Counted from the stretch's first letter, positions 9,522 to 17,672 are shown. The stretch is 64,000 nt of DNA from an uncultured Chryseobacterium sp. (GCA_913778505.1 CAJYWD010000003.1:86318-150317); one strand, 5' to 3'. Translations and numbers: made by a program. The notes: generated by a model not told the origin, from the letters alone.

Positions 9522-10415
9522 TCATATTAATTCTGGGTAAGAGATTAGCCGTTTTTCTCCTGTATAGCATTTGTAGAGCGACGAAGCCGTAATTTTTACA
9601 GCTACCAGCAGTGGCCTTTTTTTACTATCAATACGCACATCTTTTGTAGCAATCTGCAAGATATGCGATTTAAAATCTTTGGTCAGTTCTTCTATATTCG
9701 GATTCATTTCCAGCCATTGCATTACCAAAAGATCTACAAACGGTCTGTAAGGCTCCATAAGATCATCTGCAAGGCAGTAAGGATTGTATTTATTCTTATG
9801 AAAAATCCCCAGTACAGGCAACAGACCTGTTTCTACGATCGCTCTTGCCACCATACTTCTCAACACCGCATAGCCAAAATTAAAAAACTGATTGGGAGAG
9901 TCTCCAAAACGCTGTCTCAGAAAATTAAGACTGATAAGGTATTTCCAGTAATGCTGTGCCGCAATGCCTTCCATGTTGGTAATATCACCACTTTTCACGT
10001 TGCTTTGATAGTCGACCATAGGTTCGTAATAATTGCCCAACCTTAATAAAACCTCCTTTTGATTTTCAATCTTACACTCCACGGTCTGCTTCCAAAGCTG
10101 TTTTTTCAAAGGTTCACTGGCTTCCAGCTGGTCTTTTACACGGTCCGAATGTTCGGTATGCCCATACAGAGGAAGCATCATCCCGTGTGGTAAGTGGTGG
10201 GCGTCACAGCTTATGACTACGACGTTATTTCCCATCATTTTCTGGATCAGGTTATGCGAGACGGTGATCTGGTAATGGTCCAGCATCAGAAGTCCTAAAT
10301 CTTCAACAGGCACACTCCCCTTTTCTGTTTTCGTTTCCGGACAGAGGATTTTCAGCTGCTCGTCCTTGAGTTTAAGGTAGGCAGGATTGCCGATGTAAAT
10401 GGAACGGGTGATCAT
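9522..10415 (-). CDS. cas1: CRISPR-associated endonuclease Cas1
   Basis: A 297-residue Cas1, a normal type II length. It opens with the conserved MITRSIYIGNPAYLKLKDEQ, has a beta-rich N-terminal domain, and an alpha-helical C-terminal domain with the expected metal ligands: Glu149 (in NMEGIAAQHYW), His206 (in GIFHKN) and Asp218/Glu221 (in LADDLMEPYRP). Cas1 is the integrase that inserts new spacers at a repeat. It lies 19 bp after the DUF6155-type gene and 51 bp before cas2, so the three form one transcription unit. A broken copy of the first 85-90 codons of another cas1 lies at 11034-11301, differing at many synonymous sites. Confidence 0.96.
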   Translation of the reverse strand: MITRSIYIGNPAYLKLKDEQLKILCPETKTEKGSVPVEDLGLLMLDHYQITVSHNLIQKMMGNNVVVISCDAHHLPHGMMLPLYGHTEHSDRVKDQLEASEPLKKQLWKQTVECKIENQKEVLLRLGNYYEPMVDYQSNVKSGDITNMEGIAAQHYWKYLISLNFLRQRFGDSPNQFFNFGYAVLRSMVARAIVETGLLPVLGIFHKNKYNPYCLADDLMEPYRPFVDLLVMQWLEMNPNIEELTKDFKSHILQIATKDVRIDSKKRPLLVAVKITASSLYKCYTGEKRLISYPELI

Positions 10416-10434
10416 GGTATTTAGTTTTGATTAC

Positions 10435-10953
10435 TCAATGATAATATTCATAAAAAATTTCTCTCATATCATCCGCAAATCCATATCCGCAGTACTCCGA
10501 CCACCTGACACATTGTTCTGCACGGACTTTAAAATCATCCAGCAGATTGTTCTTTTTTAAAAATACCAATACTGCTTTGTAATTATTGAACGTCGCATTA
10601 TAAAACTGTTCGGAAAAATCGCCGAACAGGGCAGTCAATTCACAGGCACTTTCAGGCAGATACAACATCACATCCGCCAGGTATTCCGGTGACGGCTGTA
10701 AATTTTTAAAATCCGAAATCGCTTTTTTGGCTACGGAAAACTTTTCGGTACTCCGCATCGGATTTTCCACATTGAATTCCTTACGGATCAGCCTTTTGTA
10801 TTTTTCCGCCAGTAGTTTTTCATTAGCCGGATTAAGATAAAACTTATAAAATTCCTGAACTGAATTGTTTTTTTCATACAGATCCAGGATATGTTCGATG
10901 AGCTTTTCTTTTGTAAGCTTTTGAAGCTCTTTTTTGAGGTCTGTTTTAGACAT
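10435..10953 (-). CDS. DUF6155-like protein inside the cas operon
   Basis: A 172-residue, mostly helical soluble protein. It begins with a charged helix (MSKTDLKKELQKLTKEKLIE), continues with YEKNNSVQEFYKFYLNP, a basic segment after KLLAEKYKRLIRKEF, and a C-terminal helical bundle (about 90-170) ending in aromatic residues. The pattern resembles DUF6155 proteins of Flavobacteria, which have no known function. It sits 15 bp after a remnant of a cas9 3' end and 19 bp before cas1, in the same direction, so it is co-transcribed with the adaptation genes. It could be an accessory factor of this CRISPR variant or a passenger. No nuclease or toxin motif is visible. Confidence 0.75.
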   Translation of the reverse strand: MSKTDLKKELQKLTKEKLIEHILDLYEKNNSVQEFYKFYLNPANEKLLAEKYKRLIRKEFNVENPMRSTEKFSVAKKAISDFKNLQPSPEYLADVMLYLPESACELTALFGDFSEQFYNATFNNYKAVLVFLKKNNLLDDFKVRAEQCVRWSEYCGYGFADDMREIFYEYYH

Positions 10954-10968
10954 TTTAATAATTTTAGA

Positions 10969-11033
10969 TTATGCTTTTGAAATGTTTCCGAGACGGTCTA
11001 CTTTAATTTCCAAAAAAACTTTACACTGTCCTA
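10969..11033 (-). pseudogene. Remnant: last codons of a second cas9
   Basis: Read on the minus strand this stretch encodes a tail ending EIKVDRLGNISKA followed by TAA. The intact cas9 ends LKVNRLGNISKA. The match covers about 12 residues with different codons, and it lies directly upstream of the DUF6155-like gene. It is too short to function and is best read as the 3' end of a former cas9 that preceded DUF6155-cas1-cas2. The junction with the cas1 remnant is near 11033. Confidence 0.75.
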
Positions 11034-11301
11034 GTTCTCGGTATGTCTATATAACGGGATCATAATTCCGTGTGGAAGATGATGTGAATCACAACTTACC
11101 ACTACAACATTATTGCCCATCATTTTCTGGATCAACTGATGTGAATAAGGTAATCTGAAAATGATCTAACATCAGCAACCCCAAATCTTCCATTGGAACT
11201 TTACCTTTGACCTAGTTGGTAGAAGCATCCAAAATGTACATTTGTTCATCCTTAAGCTTGAGATAAGCAGGATTACCGATGTAGATGGAGCGGGTGATCA
11301 T
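11034..11301 (-). pseudogene. Broken 5' fragment of a second cas1
   Basis: It starts with ATG at 11301, five bases after the cas9 stop, and encodes MITRSIYIGNPAYLKLKDEQ, identical to the first 20 residues of the intact cas1. An in-frame TAG follows at 11212-11214 (codon 30). After HFQIT a one-base insertion (near 11147) shifts the frame, and the other frame then continues with LIQKMMGNNVVVVSCDSHHL and ends near residue 88 of the normal protein. The DNA differs from the intact cas1 at many silent positions, so it is not a recent copy but the head of a diverged cas1 that once followed this cas9 directly. Confidence 0.88.
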
Positions 11302-11305
11302 AATA

Positions 11306-14300
11306 CTACGCTTTCGAAATATTACCCAGCCTATTAACTTTAAGTTTTACACAGTTTTCTTTTATCATAATTGGTTTATCATTTTTATCTAACATACAAT
11401 TACCATCATAATAATTCTGCATTCTTTCACTTTTACTATTTGTACCATTTTCATTTTTTATTATTTCTGTTGCATTTACAAATGGAATAAAATGTCCCTC
11501 TCCTCCAGTACAACTAACGAACTTGTAAATTCTTTTTATATTGTCTTTAGAGAGATTTTCAAAATCAATCATATTTGAATTTTCTAACTCATCTCCGGAT
11601 GGCAAATAAACCAGATCATTTGGACTTAAATAAAAATCCTTCTCTCCTTTTAAATCAACTGCATCTAATCCTTGCTTTTGCCTTTCAATAACAATATTTA
11701 AAGGAATGCTTTCATAGCTTCTTTTTCCTTTTTCATCTTCATAAACCGCAAAGAACAAATTGGTTCCTTTAGCAGCTTCTACATACTTATCTTTTTTATT
11801 GCCAGAATAACCAACTTGGAATTTACTTCCCATCTCGAAGATTCTAACTTTTGTAATTGGCTGATGGTCCTTTCCATCATTATACTGTCTGATATTTTTA
11901 TTCAGGTCTTCTATTCCTTCTGGTGAAAAAGCCAATTCAGAACTTTCTTTTGCAGTCAGATAATTTTTTAAAATCTTTTGAATCCCCGTATCAGTAATAC
12001 TTTCAATGGTTTTCATATCAAAAGATGTGTCCAGACTTTTCCGTGTAGCGGTTAGTATTTTGCCTTTAGGCAACTTTACCCAAGGTAAGTTTACTTTCCC
12101 GGAAACGGTTTCTTTGTGCATTGGTTTTCTTATTGCCCAGTTAATACCAGTTTGTGCTACTTTTTCTTTAGTTTTAACGCCATCCTTTTCTATGTATTTC
12201 TCGTAATAATTGGTGGCTTTATTAATAATACGTTGGTTCTGTTTGAAGCTTACCACAATATTTTCTAAACTATTTTTAGCATCAACAGTAAAGGTTTCCC
12301 AAGGTTTTTTGAAAATCCATCTGTAGTTTTCTTTCGAGTCATCATTATATTTTTTATGACATAAATTAGCTCTTAAATCATATCTAATAGTTTGTTTTTC
12401 ATCTTTTGATTTTCCTTTTCTCAGAGCATGCTCATTATTCATATAATTAATATGCTCTTTCGTCGCACAGGCAATAACCAGAGCATCCATGGCGTGATGA
12501 CGATGGTCTATTCTTTTCTTTGAAAATCCTTTTGAAAATTCTACAGGAACAGTTGGGAGATACTTTTGATGATTTTCGTTCCAAGCAGTGAAATCTGTCG
12601 TGTTTGTCAGTTGATTCATTCTTTCAAAACGAGGTAGAATCAACTCATTCCAAACATCATTTAATCCCCAATCTTGTTTTAGGGCAGTTGTGATTTTTCC
12701 ATTTCCGGGAACAATGTTTTTAGAGTTCACACCTTCATCTGTACCGTCTTCCAAACGTACAATATTGGAAAGAACACCAGAAATATACTTACTAATATAA
12801 CGTGTATCATTCATCTGGCGCTCAATCATCTTCTCTGGAATTTCTTCCAACAAAAGTTTTGCTTTTTTACCTCTGTTCTTAGCATAATGCTTTTTAACAA
12901 ATTCTTCGTATTCGTCAGCTTCAAAGATTTTAACTGTTTTCCCAAAACCACAATCTACAATAGTTCCGTGGAACTGCTTGATAAATCCCAATCCTATATA
13001 ATTGTCTTTTAATTTATTAACTGCAGCCTCACAAATAATCTTATTGCTAAAACTATCATCAAAATATCGGCTTTGCGGAATAATATGCTCAATTTCATAT
13101 TCCGGTGTGAATAATTTATTTAATGGAATAATTTGTCCTGTATAAGGTGATTTATAACCTTGTTCCAGCCAGAGTTTATATCGCTTCAAATCGGCTGAAC
13201 TTGGCTGAGCAGTTTTACTGATTTTTAGAATATCATCATCTATTGGAATATCCGAATTTAATACTCCATCTTCATAGATTTTCAAAATCTCCTGTTGCAT
13301 TGGTGAGAAAGGACGTACATTTTCAACATTCGCATCATTCATCATTTCAGCCAACAAAGCTTTAATACGCAGATTGGTATTCTCGTTTTCTGTGACTTGG
13401 TTTGTAATTTTTTTACGGTCTTCAGCAGTATTTTTCATTTCTCGCCCTAACTCAATGTGAATTTCACTGAAGAAATCTTTTACACCTTTTCCGTATTGCA
13501 CCCAAATATCTTTTACGACACGTAAAGTTTCCGTAATTACCTGCTCTACAATCGGGTTGCGTAGTGAATGTTGTTTGAACTCTTTCAAAAATATCTCTAA
13601 ATCATCTGCAGAATTCCACTTCCCAATGATTGAAGCCTCTGAATGTCTCCCATAGACAATATATTGAGCCAACCATAACTGCAGACCTTGAAAATGATTT
13701 TCTGTAGTAAGGTTTATCGCTTTTTCTCTTACTTTATCTTTGATATTTTCATCATACTCTCCGGTAATGATTTTATCAATTCTTTCTTTTGAATGTTCAT
13801 CAATATTGTCATAGTTCCAATATTTCCCTACTCGCAACAAGGGCAATAGTTTCTTAATCGCTTTCTCAGAAAACGAACCATACTCGCTCTTGAACGGAGG
13901 AAATTTTTTGAAAGCTTCAAAGAAAGATGTTTCATCCAGATTATTTTTTCTAGCAAAAGATTTTAAAGCCTTTTCATATTCAATTTTATCATTGACCGAG
14001 TAGATGATATGCCAAATCTGTTGCTCTATTTCTCTTGTGAAAAAATCATCTGCAATATTATCTACTTTACTTAGCCTTGTAGAAATCATTGTTTTGGTTT
14101 CGTTACAAGGATATGTTTTTCCTTCAACATAATTCCAACGATATTTTTCAACTTCTGCTGTTAATAATTTTCCTTTAAAGTCTTTTCGTTCTAAAAGGAA
14201 TTTTAGCAATGCCTTTTGTTCAATTTCTTTTCGCTCATCCAAAAACTTAAATAGATTTTCTAAATCCTCATAAGAATTAAAAAATTCTTTAGTCACATTT

Positions 14301-15676
14301 CCATCATCATCTTTTCTGTAAATATTCAGATTAAATATCCATTGCCAGATGCGAAATTCTTGATAATAGGGATTTGATTTCGGTATTGCTTTAAGATATT
14401 GCGTATGCTCTATGCCTTCTTTATCAACATATTTTTTAAACTCCAACGTACAATTGGAGATAGACGATTTTTGACTTCTCAGAGGTCTTTGGTAAAAGAT
14501 AATATCTTCTAAAAATAGATGGACGAAATCTTTTTTGCTTAATGTCAATTGATGGGCATCATTGTTTTTATACAATTCGCGTACAGAATCATTATATAAC
14601 TCTTCATTCTGTAACTCAGGGTGGAACTCTTTTTGCTTCTCCAAAATCTCTATTAGCTCAGCTTTATAGAATTTTCTTTCGATAGTTCTTACTAATTTTC
14701 CTTTGATTTTTTGTTTAGGATTCTGGAGCAAAGTATCATAAATATAGGCGCCAACAGTTTTATGAGAGTTATCGATTTCTTGTTCTGTTTTCTTTTTTAT
14801 AAGAGTCCAATCTGTTTCAGCAGGTGCACGGAAACTTCTTTTTTCGTTTCCGTCTTTGTCTTTTTTGATGCTACCATCATCATTCAAATCTGTTGTAACA
14901 ATGAAATCTCTGGTTTTATCTTTCCAGTCAAACAAAGGCGTTTTGCTTGCTCTGCGATAGACCCAGCCGTTTTCTAAAGTAAGAGAATACCAAATGTCTG
15001 ATTTCCCTCTTTGCGGTTCATCTGCTATAACCTCTACAATTTTCAATGAATAGAATTCTACGAGCTTATTAGGGTTTTCTTCTTCCTCTTCGCCTCGCAA
15101 TTGATAATAGCCACGCTTCTGATTAAAATTTAAAAGAATCCAAGCCAATTCTTCTTTTTCTATTTTTTGGCTTAATGCTTTCTTACGCAGATAATAAATT
15201 GTCCAGTCATAAGGGAGCAATTTGTCTTTACCTTTTTCATTTTTTAGAATTTTAGGTTGATGCGTTTTGAAATCAGCAATCATCTCTTCAAAAGAATTTT
15301 TAAAGACAAATCCATCAGTATTATAAGCTATCTTAGGTTCATTCTCAGTCTTAAATTTTCCAAAACGCCTCTCGAAATCAATCTCATTGGCAAAATGCTC
15401 GGGTAAGAACTTAATAATATTTAAAACCCTATGCAATCGCTCACGACGCAGCAAATATCTTTCTCGAAGACGGCGAACACCTCTGTAACTTGTTCTTTCA
15501 GCAGTTTGCGAAACAGAATTTCCTTTTCCAAACTCTCCTAATATATCCTGAGACATCGGAATAATTCTACTACCCATCCCAAGAATTTCACCTTGTTTAT
15601 TTTCAAAGTCTTGTTTGATTAAAGCCCATCCAATCGAATTGGTCCCCAAATCTAATCCTAGTATATTTTTGCCCAT
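11306..15676 (-). CDS. cas9: CRISPR-associated endonuclease Cas9, type II-C
   Basis: 1456 residues, within the size of the large Bacteroidota type II-C Cas9 group. RuvC-I is at the N-terminus (GLDLGTNSIGWA, catalytic Asp9), followed by an arginine-rich bridge helix (RRLRERYLLRRERLHRVL, about residues 68-85), RuvC-II (IHIELGREM, Glu742), HNH (EYEIEHIIPQSRYFDDSFSN, His864) and RuvC-III (RIDHRHHAMDALVIA, Asp1064). The C-terminal 300 residues should hold the PAM-interacting domain. All catalytic residues are present and the frame is uninterrupted, so it should be active. It cuts DNA matched by crRNA with tracrRNA. The tracrRNA gene diverges about 100 bp upstream. No csn2 or cas4 is present, as expected for II-C. 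The start is the only ATG before the RuvC-I strand. Confidence 0.97.
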   Translation of the reverse strand: MGKNILGLDLGTNSIGWALIKQDFENKQGEILGMGSRIIPMSQDILGEFGKGNSVSQTAERTSYRGVRRLRERYLLRRERLHRVLNIIKFLPEHFANEIDFERRFGKFKTENEPKIAYNTDGFVFKNSFEEMIADFKTHQPKILKNEKGKDKLLPYDWTIYYLRKKALSQKIEKEELAWILLNFNQKRGYYQLRGEEEEENPNKLVEFYSLKIVEVIADEPQRGKSDIWYSLTLENGWVYRRASKTPLFDWKDKTRDFIVTTDLNDDGSIKKDKDGNEKRSFRAPAETDWTLIKKKTEQEIDNSHKTVGAYIYDTLLQNPKQKIKGKLVRTIERKFYKAELIEILEKQKEFHPELQNEELYNDSVRELYKNNDAHQLTLSKKDFVHLFLEDIIFYQRPLRSQKSSISNCTLEFKKYVDKEGIEHTQYLKAIPKSNPYYQEFRIWQWIFNLNIYRKDDDGNVTKEFFNSYEDLENLFKFLDERKEIEQKALLKFLLERKDFKGKLLTAEVEKYRWNYVEGKTYPCNETKTMISTRLSKVDNIADDFFTREIEQQIWHIIYSVNDKIEYEKALKSFARKNNLDETSFFEAFKKFPPFKSEYGSFSEKAIKKLLPLLRVGKYWNYDNIDEHSKERIDKIITGEYDENIKDKVREKAINLTTENHFQGLQLWLAQYIVYGRHSEASIIGKWNSADDLEIFLKEFKQHSLRNPIVEQVITETLRVVKDIWVQYGKGVKDFFSEIHIELGREMKNTAEDRKKITNQVTENENTNLRIKALLAEMMNDANVENVRPFSPMQQEILKIYEDGVLNSDIPIDDDILKISKTAQPSSADLKRYKLWLEQGYKSPYTGQIIPLNKLFTPEYEIEHIIPQSRYFDDSFSNKIICEAAVNKLKDNYIGLGFIKQFHGTIVDCGFGKTVKIFEADEYEEFVKKHYAKNRGKKAKLLLEEIPEKMIERQMNDTRYISKYISGVLSNIVRLEDGTDEGVNSKNIVPGNGKITTALKQDWGLNDVWNELILPRFERMNQLTNTTDFTAWNENHQKYLPTVPVEFSKGFSKKRIDHRHHAMDALVIACATKEHINYMNNEHALRKGKSKDEKQTIRYDLRANLCHKKYNDDSKENYRWIFKKPWETFTVDAKNSLENIVVSFKQNQRIINKATNYYEKYIEKDGVKTKEKVAQTGINWAIRKPMHKETVSGKVNLPWVKLPKGKILTATRKSLDTSFDMKTIESITDTGIQKILKNYLTAKESSELAFSPEGIEDLNKNIRQYNDGKDHQPITKVRIFEMGSKFQVGYSGNKKDKYVEAAKGTNLFFAVYEDEKGKRSYESIPLNIVIERQKQGLDAVDLKGEKDFYLSPNDLVYLPSGDELENSNMIDFENLSKDNIKRIYKFVSCTGGEGHFIPFVNATEIIKNENGTNSKSERMQNYYDGNCMLDKNDKPIMIKENCVKLKVNRLGNISKA

Positions 15677-15730
15677 AGCTAATTAGTTTATTTGAAACTC
15701 TTAAAATTAAGAAGAAAAAAAACACAGAAA

Positions 15731-15744
15731 TACGGTTTTCCGTA
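15731..15744. repeat. Small palindrome between cas9 and tracrRNA
   Basis: TACGG, a TTTT loop, CCGTA: a perfect 5-bp inverted repeat about 23 bp upstream of the tracrRNA -7 box and 55 bp upstream of cas9. It could be a regulator site for the divergent pair or chance; nothing else supports it. Confidence 0.35.
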
Positions 15745-15766
15745 ATTCTATTAAAAAAATAATTTT

Positions 15767-15774
15767 TAGATTTG
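15767..15774 (+). promoter_or_regulatory. Probable -7 box of the tracrRNA promoter
   Basis: TAGATTTG is an exact TAnnTTTG box, and the anti-repeat begins 6 bases after it. No TTTG or TTG lies at the usual 17-23 bp upstream; the region holds TTTTCC 26 bp away, so the -33 element is weak or unusual. Confidence 0.6.
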
Positions 15775-15778
15775 TAAT

Positions 15779-15852
15779 CGAAAGCAATTCACAATAAGGA
15801 TTATTCCGTTGTGAAAACATTTAGCGCCTCGCCTATCTGTGGGGCATTTTTT
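15779..15852 (+). ncRNA. tracrRNA
   Basis: It begins with GAAAGCAATTCACAA, the exact reverse complement of bases 2-16 of the array repeat (TTGTGAATTGCTTTC), so crRNA and tracrRNA can form 15 uninterrupted base pairs. The body (TAAGGATTATTCCG) resembles the nexus of other II-C tracrRNAs, which often begin with ATAAGG. It ends with a hairpin (GCCTC/GGGGC, 15826-15845) followed by six T, a factor-independent terminator. About 74 nt in all, plus strand, divergent from cas9. The exact 5' end (about 15779-15781) is inferred from the -7 box. Confidence 0.9.
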
Positions 15853-15870
15853 ATGCTCAATTTTCCCTAC

Positions 15871-15894
15871 AAAAAAACCACCCTCTCGGGTGGC
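15871..15894 (-). terminator. Terminator of the DUF6266 gene
   Basis: On the minus strand: GCCACCC, GAGA loop, GGGTGG, then seven T. The 6-bp G+C-rich stem (15878-15893) lies 15 bp after the DUF6266 stop. Confidence 0.85.
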
Positions 15895-15908
15895 TCTCTC
15901 ATCATAAT

Positions 15909-16550
15909 CTAAATGACCGTCTGTTCTCCAAGATAGAAACTGTTGCTCGCAATCGTCCGCTTCTCGGTATTCAGGAAAGCCCAGACCTCCACTGTTTTTC
16001 CAATGCAGAAACTTGGGAGGGTGACACTGGCTTTCAGATCCGTTCTTGTGGCAATACCTTCAAAGATCTGAAAATCGTTCAGTTCCATGCAGTATGATAC
16101 CACGCTGACCTCATCCGAAGGTGATGCATTGCCCTGCAGGCTGTTGTCTTCCCAATCCAGTTGCAGGATAGCGCCCGGCTGAACGTTGAGAACAGCATTT
16201 TGAAAACCCGTGAGCTCTCCTTTAGTGATCAGCACCTTGTTGTAGATCAGTTTCGGTATCCCTTTTACCACCTCTATGGCATAACTCATCGTGTAGGAAG
16301 TGGCCATATTGACCCTGGACTTCACACCACTTCCAGCGCCGAAATACTGGGACTGGATGCCTTTGAGCGGCTGCAGGAAGGCCACCGCCAGTTTAAACTT
16401 GGCCTGTTGCAAAAGTTGCTTCTCTGTAGGATCTTTCTGAGAAGGTTTTGGCAGACTTCGCATAATATCTCTTACCCGCCAGTTAGCACCTACTACATTC
16501 CCTATTTTTCCGGAAAATCCACCTAGGATTCCTTTGTTGAGTGTTGCCAT
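15909..16550 (-). CDS. DUF6266 family protein
   Basis: A 213-residue protein starting MATLNKGILGGFSGKIGNVV, the hallmark opening of DUF6266 proteins, then VGANWRVRDIMRSLPKPS and a beta-rich C-terminal half. These proteins are frequent in Sphingobacteriia and Flavobacteriia, often in several copies, and their function is unknown. There is no signal peptide. The N-terminal GGFSGKIGNVVG segment recalls phage-derived structural proteins, but this is only an impression. It is monocistronic, with its own terminator, and sits next to the tracrRNA, outside the cas operon. Confidence 0.8.
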   Translation of the reverse strand: MATLNKGILGGFSGKIGNVVGANWRVRDIMRSLPKPSQKDPTEKQLLQQAKFKLAVAFLQPLKGIQSQYFGAGSGVKSRVNMATSYTMSYAIEVVKGIPKLIYNKVLITKGELTGFQNAVLNVQPGAILQLDWEDNSLQGNASPSDEVSVVSYCMELNDFQIFEGIATRTDLKASVTLPSFCIGKTVEVWAFLNTEKRTIASNSFYLGEQTVI

Positions 16551-16675
16551 AGCAAAAAAATTTTATGGTTTAACAGAACGAAGTTAGGAAAGAAAATTAC
16601 AGCTTCAATACCCCTGAAAGCTTTTGAAATGTTTTGAAATATAATGATAGAAAATGAAAGGTTAATAGGGCATTC

Positions 16676-16762
16676 CTTCGGATCAGACAGCATTTTTCTT
16701 CGGGTCTCCTTCGGAAAAAAGATGTTTTTTCCGAAGCCGATCCGAAGAAGACCCGAAGAAAA
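16676..16762. repeat. Nested perfect palindrome
   Basis: Outer arms 16694-16707 (TTTTCTTCGGGTCT) and 16749-16762 (AGACCCGAAGAAAA) match over 14 bp. Inner arms 16710-16720 (TTCGGAAAAAA) and 16725-16735 (TTTTTTCCGAA) match over 11 bp around a GATG loop. A further 9-bp pair (CTTCGGATC 16676-16684 and GATCCGAAG 16739-16747) competes with them. The 401-nt interval 16551-16951 holds this structure and no gene I can support. It could be a cruciform, a recombination target or the stem of an RNA. Confidence 0.85.
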
Positions 16763-16951
16763 GACACAAAAAAAGCGGCGAATATGCTGTTGCATGGTCG
16801 CCGCATTGCCGATAAAATTTCATGGGCTCTGTAGACGTTTATGGAGCCATCTTACGCAAAATTGCTATCTAAAACAATTTTTAACCCGTAACTGACGTGC
16901 GTTTTCAAATAGGAGCACGGTTCTGAACAGGAAACAGAAGAAGCCTCTTTT

Positions 16952-17194
16952 TTATTTCTTCCTGTCGTAAAATAAAGATACCAGATAATAGATTTTACTT
17001 TTCTTTTTTACAAAGTCAATCGATCCTTCTTTGCGGTAACGCCATAAGGTAATGGGTGAGACCTTCATAATCTTACAAGTATCCGCAGTGTATGTATATT
17101 CTTCATAACTTGGCTTAGAAGCTGCATTCTGGCACTTACAGCACTGCTGACATTTGTACATCTGTAGTAACATTACAAACATCATCTGGACCAT
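16952..17194 (-). CDS. Small helix-turn-helix DNA-binding protein
   Basis: 80 residues as called from the first Met; a later start is possible because the first 25 residues are Met/Cys/Gln-rich and poorly protein-like. The C-terminal part, YTADTCKIMKVSPITLWRYR followed by KEGSIDFVKKKSKIYYLVS, fits the excisionase/MerR-like winged HTH: a strand, two helices with the recognition helix at SPITLWRYR, and a wing. Such proteins accompany mobile elements as excisionases or regulators in Bacteroidota. No integrase is nearby. It lies alone between the palindrome and the phosphatase operon. Confidence 0.6.
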   Translation of the reverse strand: MVQMMFVMLLQMYKCQQCCKCQNAASKPSYEEYTYTADTCKIMKVSPITLWRYRKEGSIDFVKKKSKIYYLVSLFYDRKK

Positions 17195-17480
17195 TGGGAC
17201 AAATTGATCTTGGATATTGCTTTTTTTTCATCGAATATGTGATTTTAGAGTATTAAATTAATAAAACAACCCCAATCGACAAAATAAAAATTATGAATTT
17301 TTTATCGGAAAAATGATGATATCAAACACGGATTCCACGAAATAAAATCCTGGGAATCCCGTAATTGAAATCTGCTTCTCTTCTCATGGAAATACGCTGT
17401 GCTTCTGGAAGCTGAATTATAATTGTACAGCCTCATAATCCATAAAAACATTACCTTTAAGCCTTAAAAATAAAGCAACT

Positions 17481-17672
17481 GTGAATAACACCAAACCACC
17501 CATTGTTGTGCTGATTATCGTGATCCTGATCGTAGGCTCGGCATTGTACAAACAGATCAATTTCACCACCATGACGGTGCAAAAACCGTGGCTCTCTGCC
17601 CTGTATGTGCTCACGCTGGTTTTTGCCGGCGTATCGCTTATCCGCTGGTACCGCAAAAAGGAAGAACAATAA
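17481..17672 (+). CDS. Small two-span membrane protein
   Basis: 63 residues with a GTG start (no ATG in frame). Two hydrophobic segments are clear: PPIVVLIIVILIVGSALY (about 6-23) and ALYVLTLVFAGVSLI (about 40-55), with a basic C-terminal end RWYRKKEEQ. Its stop overlaps the ATG of the phosphatase gene (TAATG at 17670-17674), so translation is coupled. Function unknown; it may be a membrane partner of the phosphatase. Confidence 0.65.
   Translation: MNNTKPPIVVLIIVILIVGSALYKQINFTTMTVQKPWLSALYVLTLVFAGVSLIRWYRKKEEQ

Noticed and set aside
9663..10046. A 127-codon plus-strand frame opposite cas1
   Set aside because: Antisense shadow of the intact cas1; no family pattern.
11306..15676. Frames on the plus strand inside cas9 (12006, 14711)
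   Set aside because: Short antisense shadows of cas9.
16523..16895. Several 69-90 codon frames over the nested palindrome
   Set aside because: They exist on both strands because the sequence is self-complementary, and the peptides are low in complexity.
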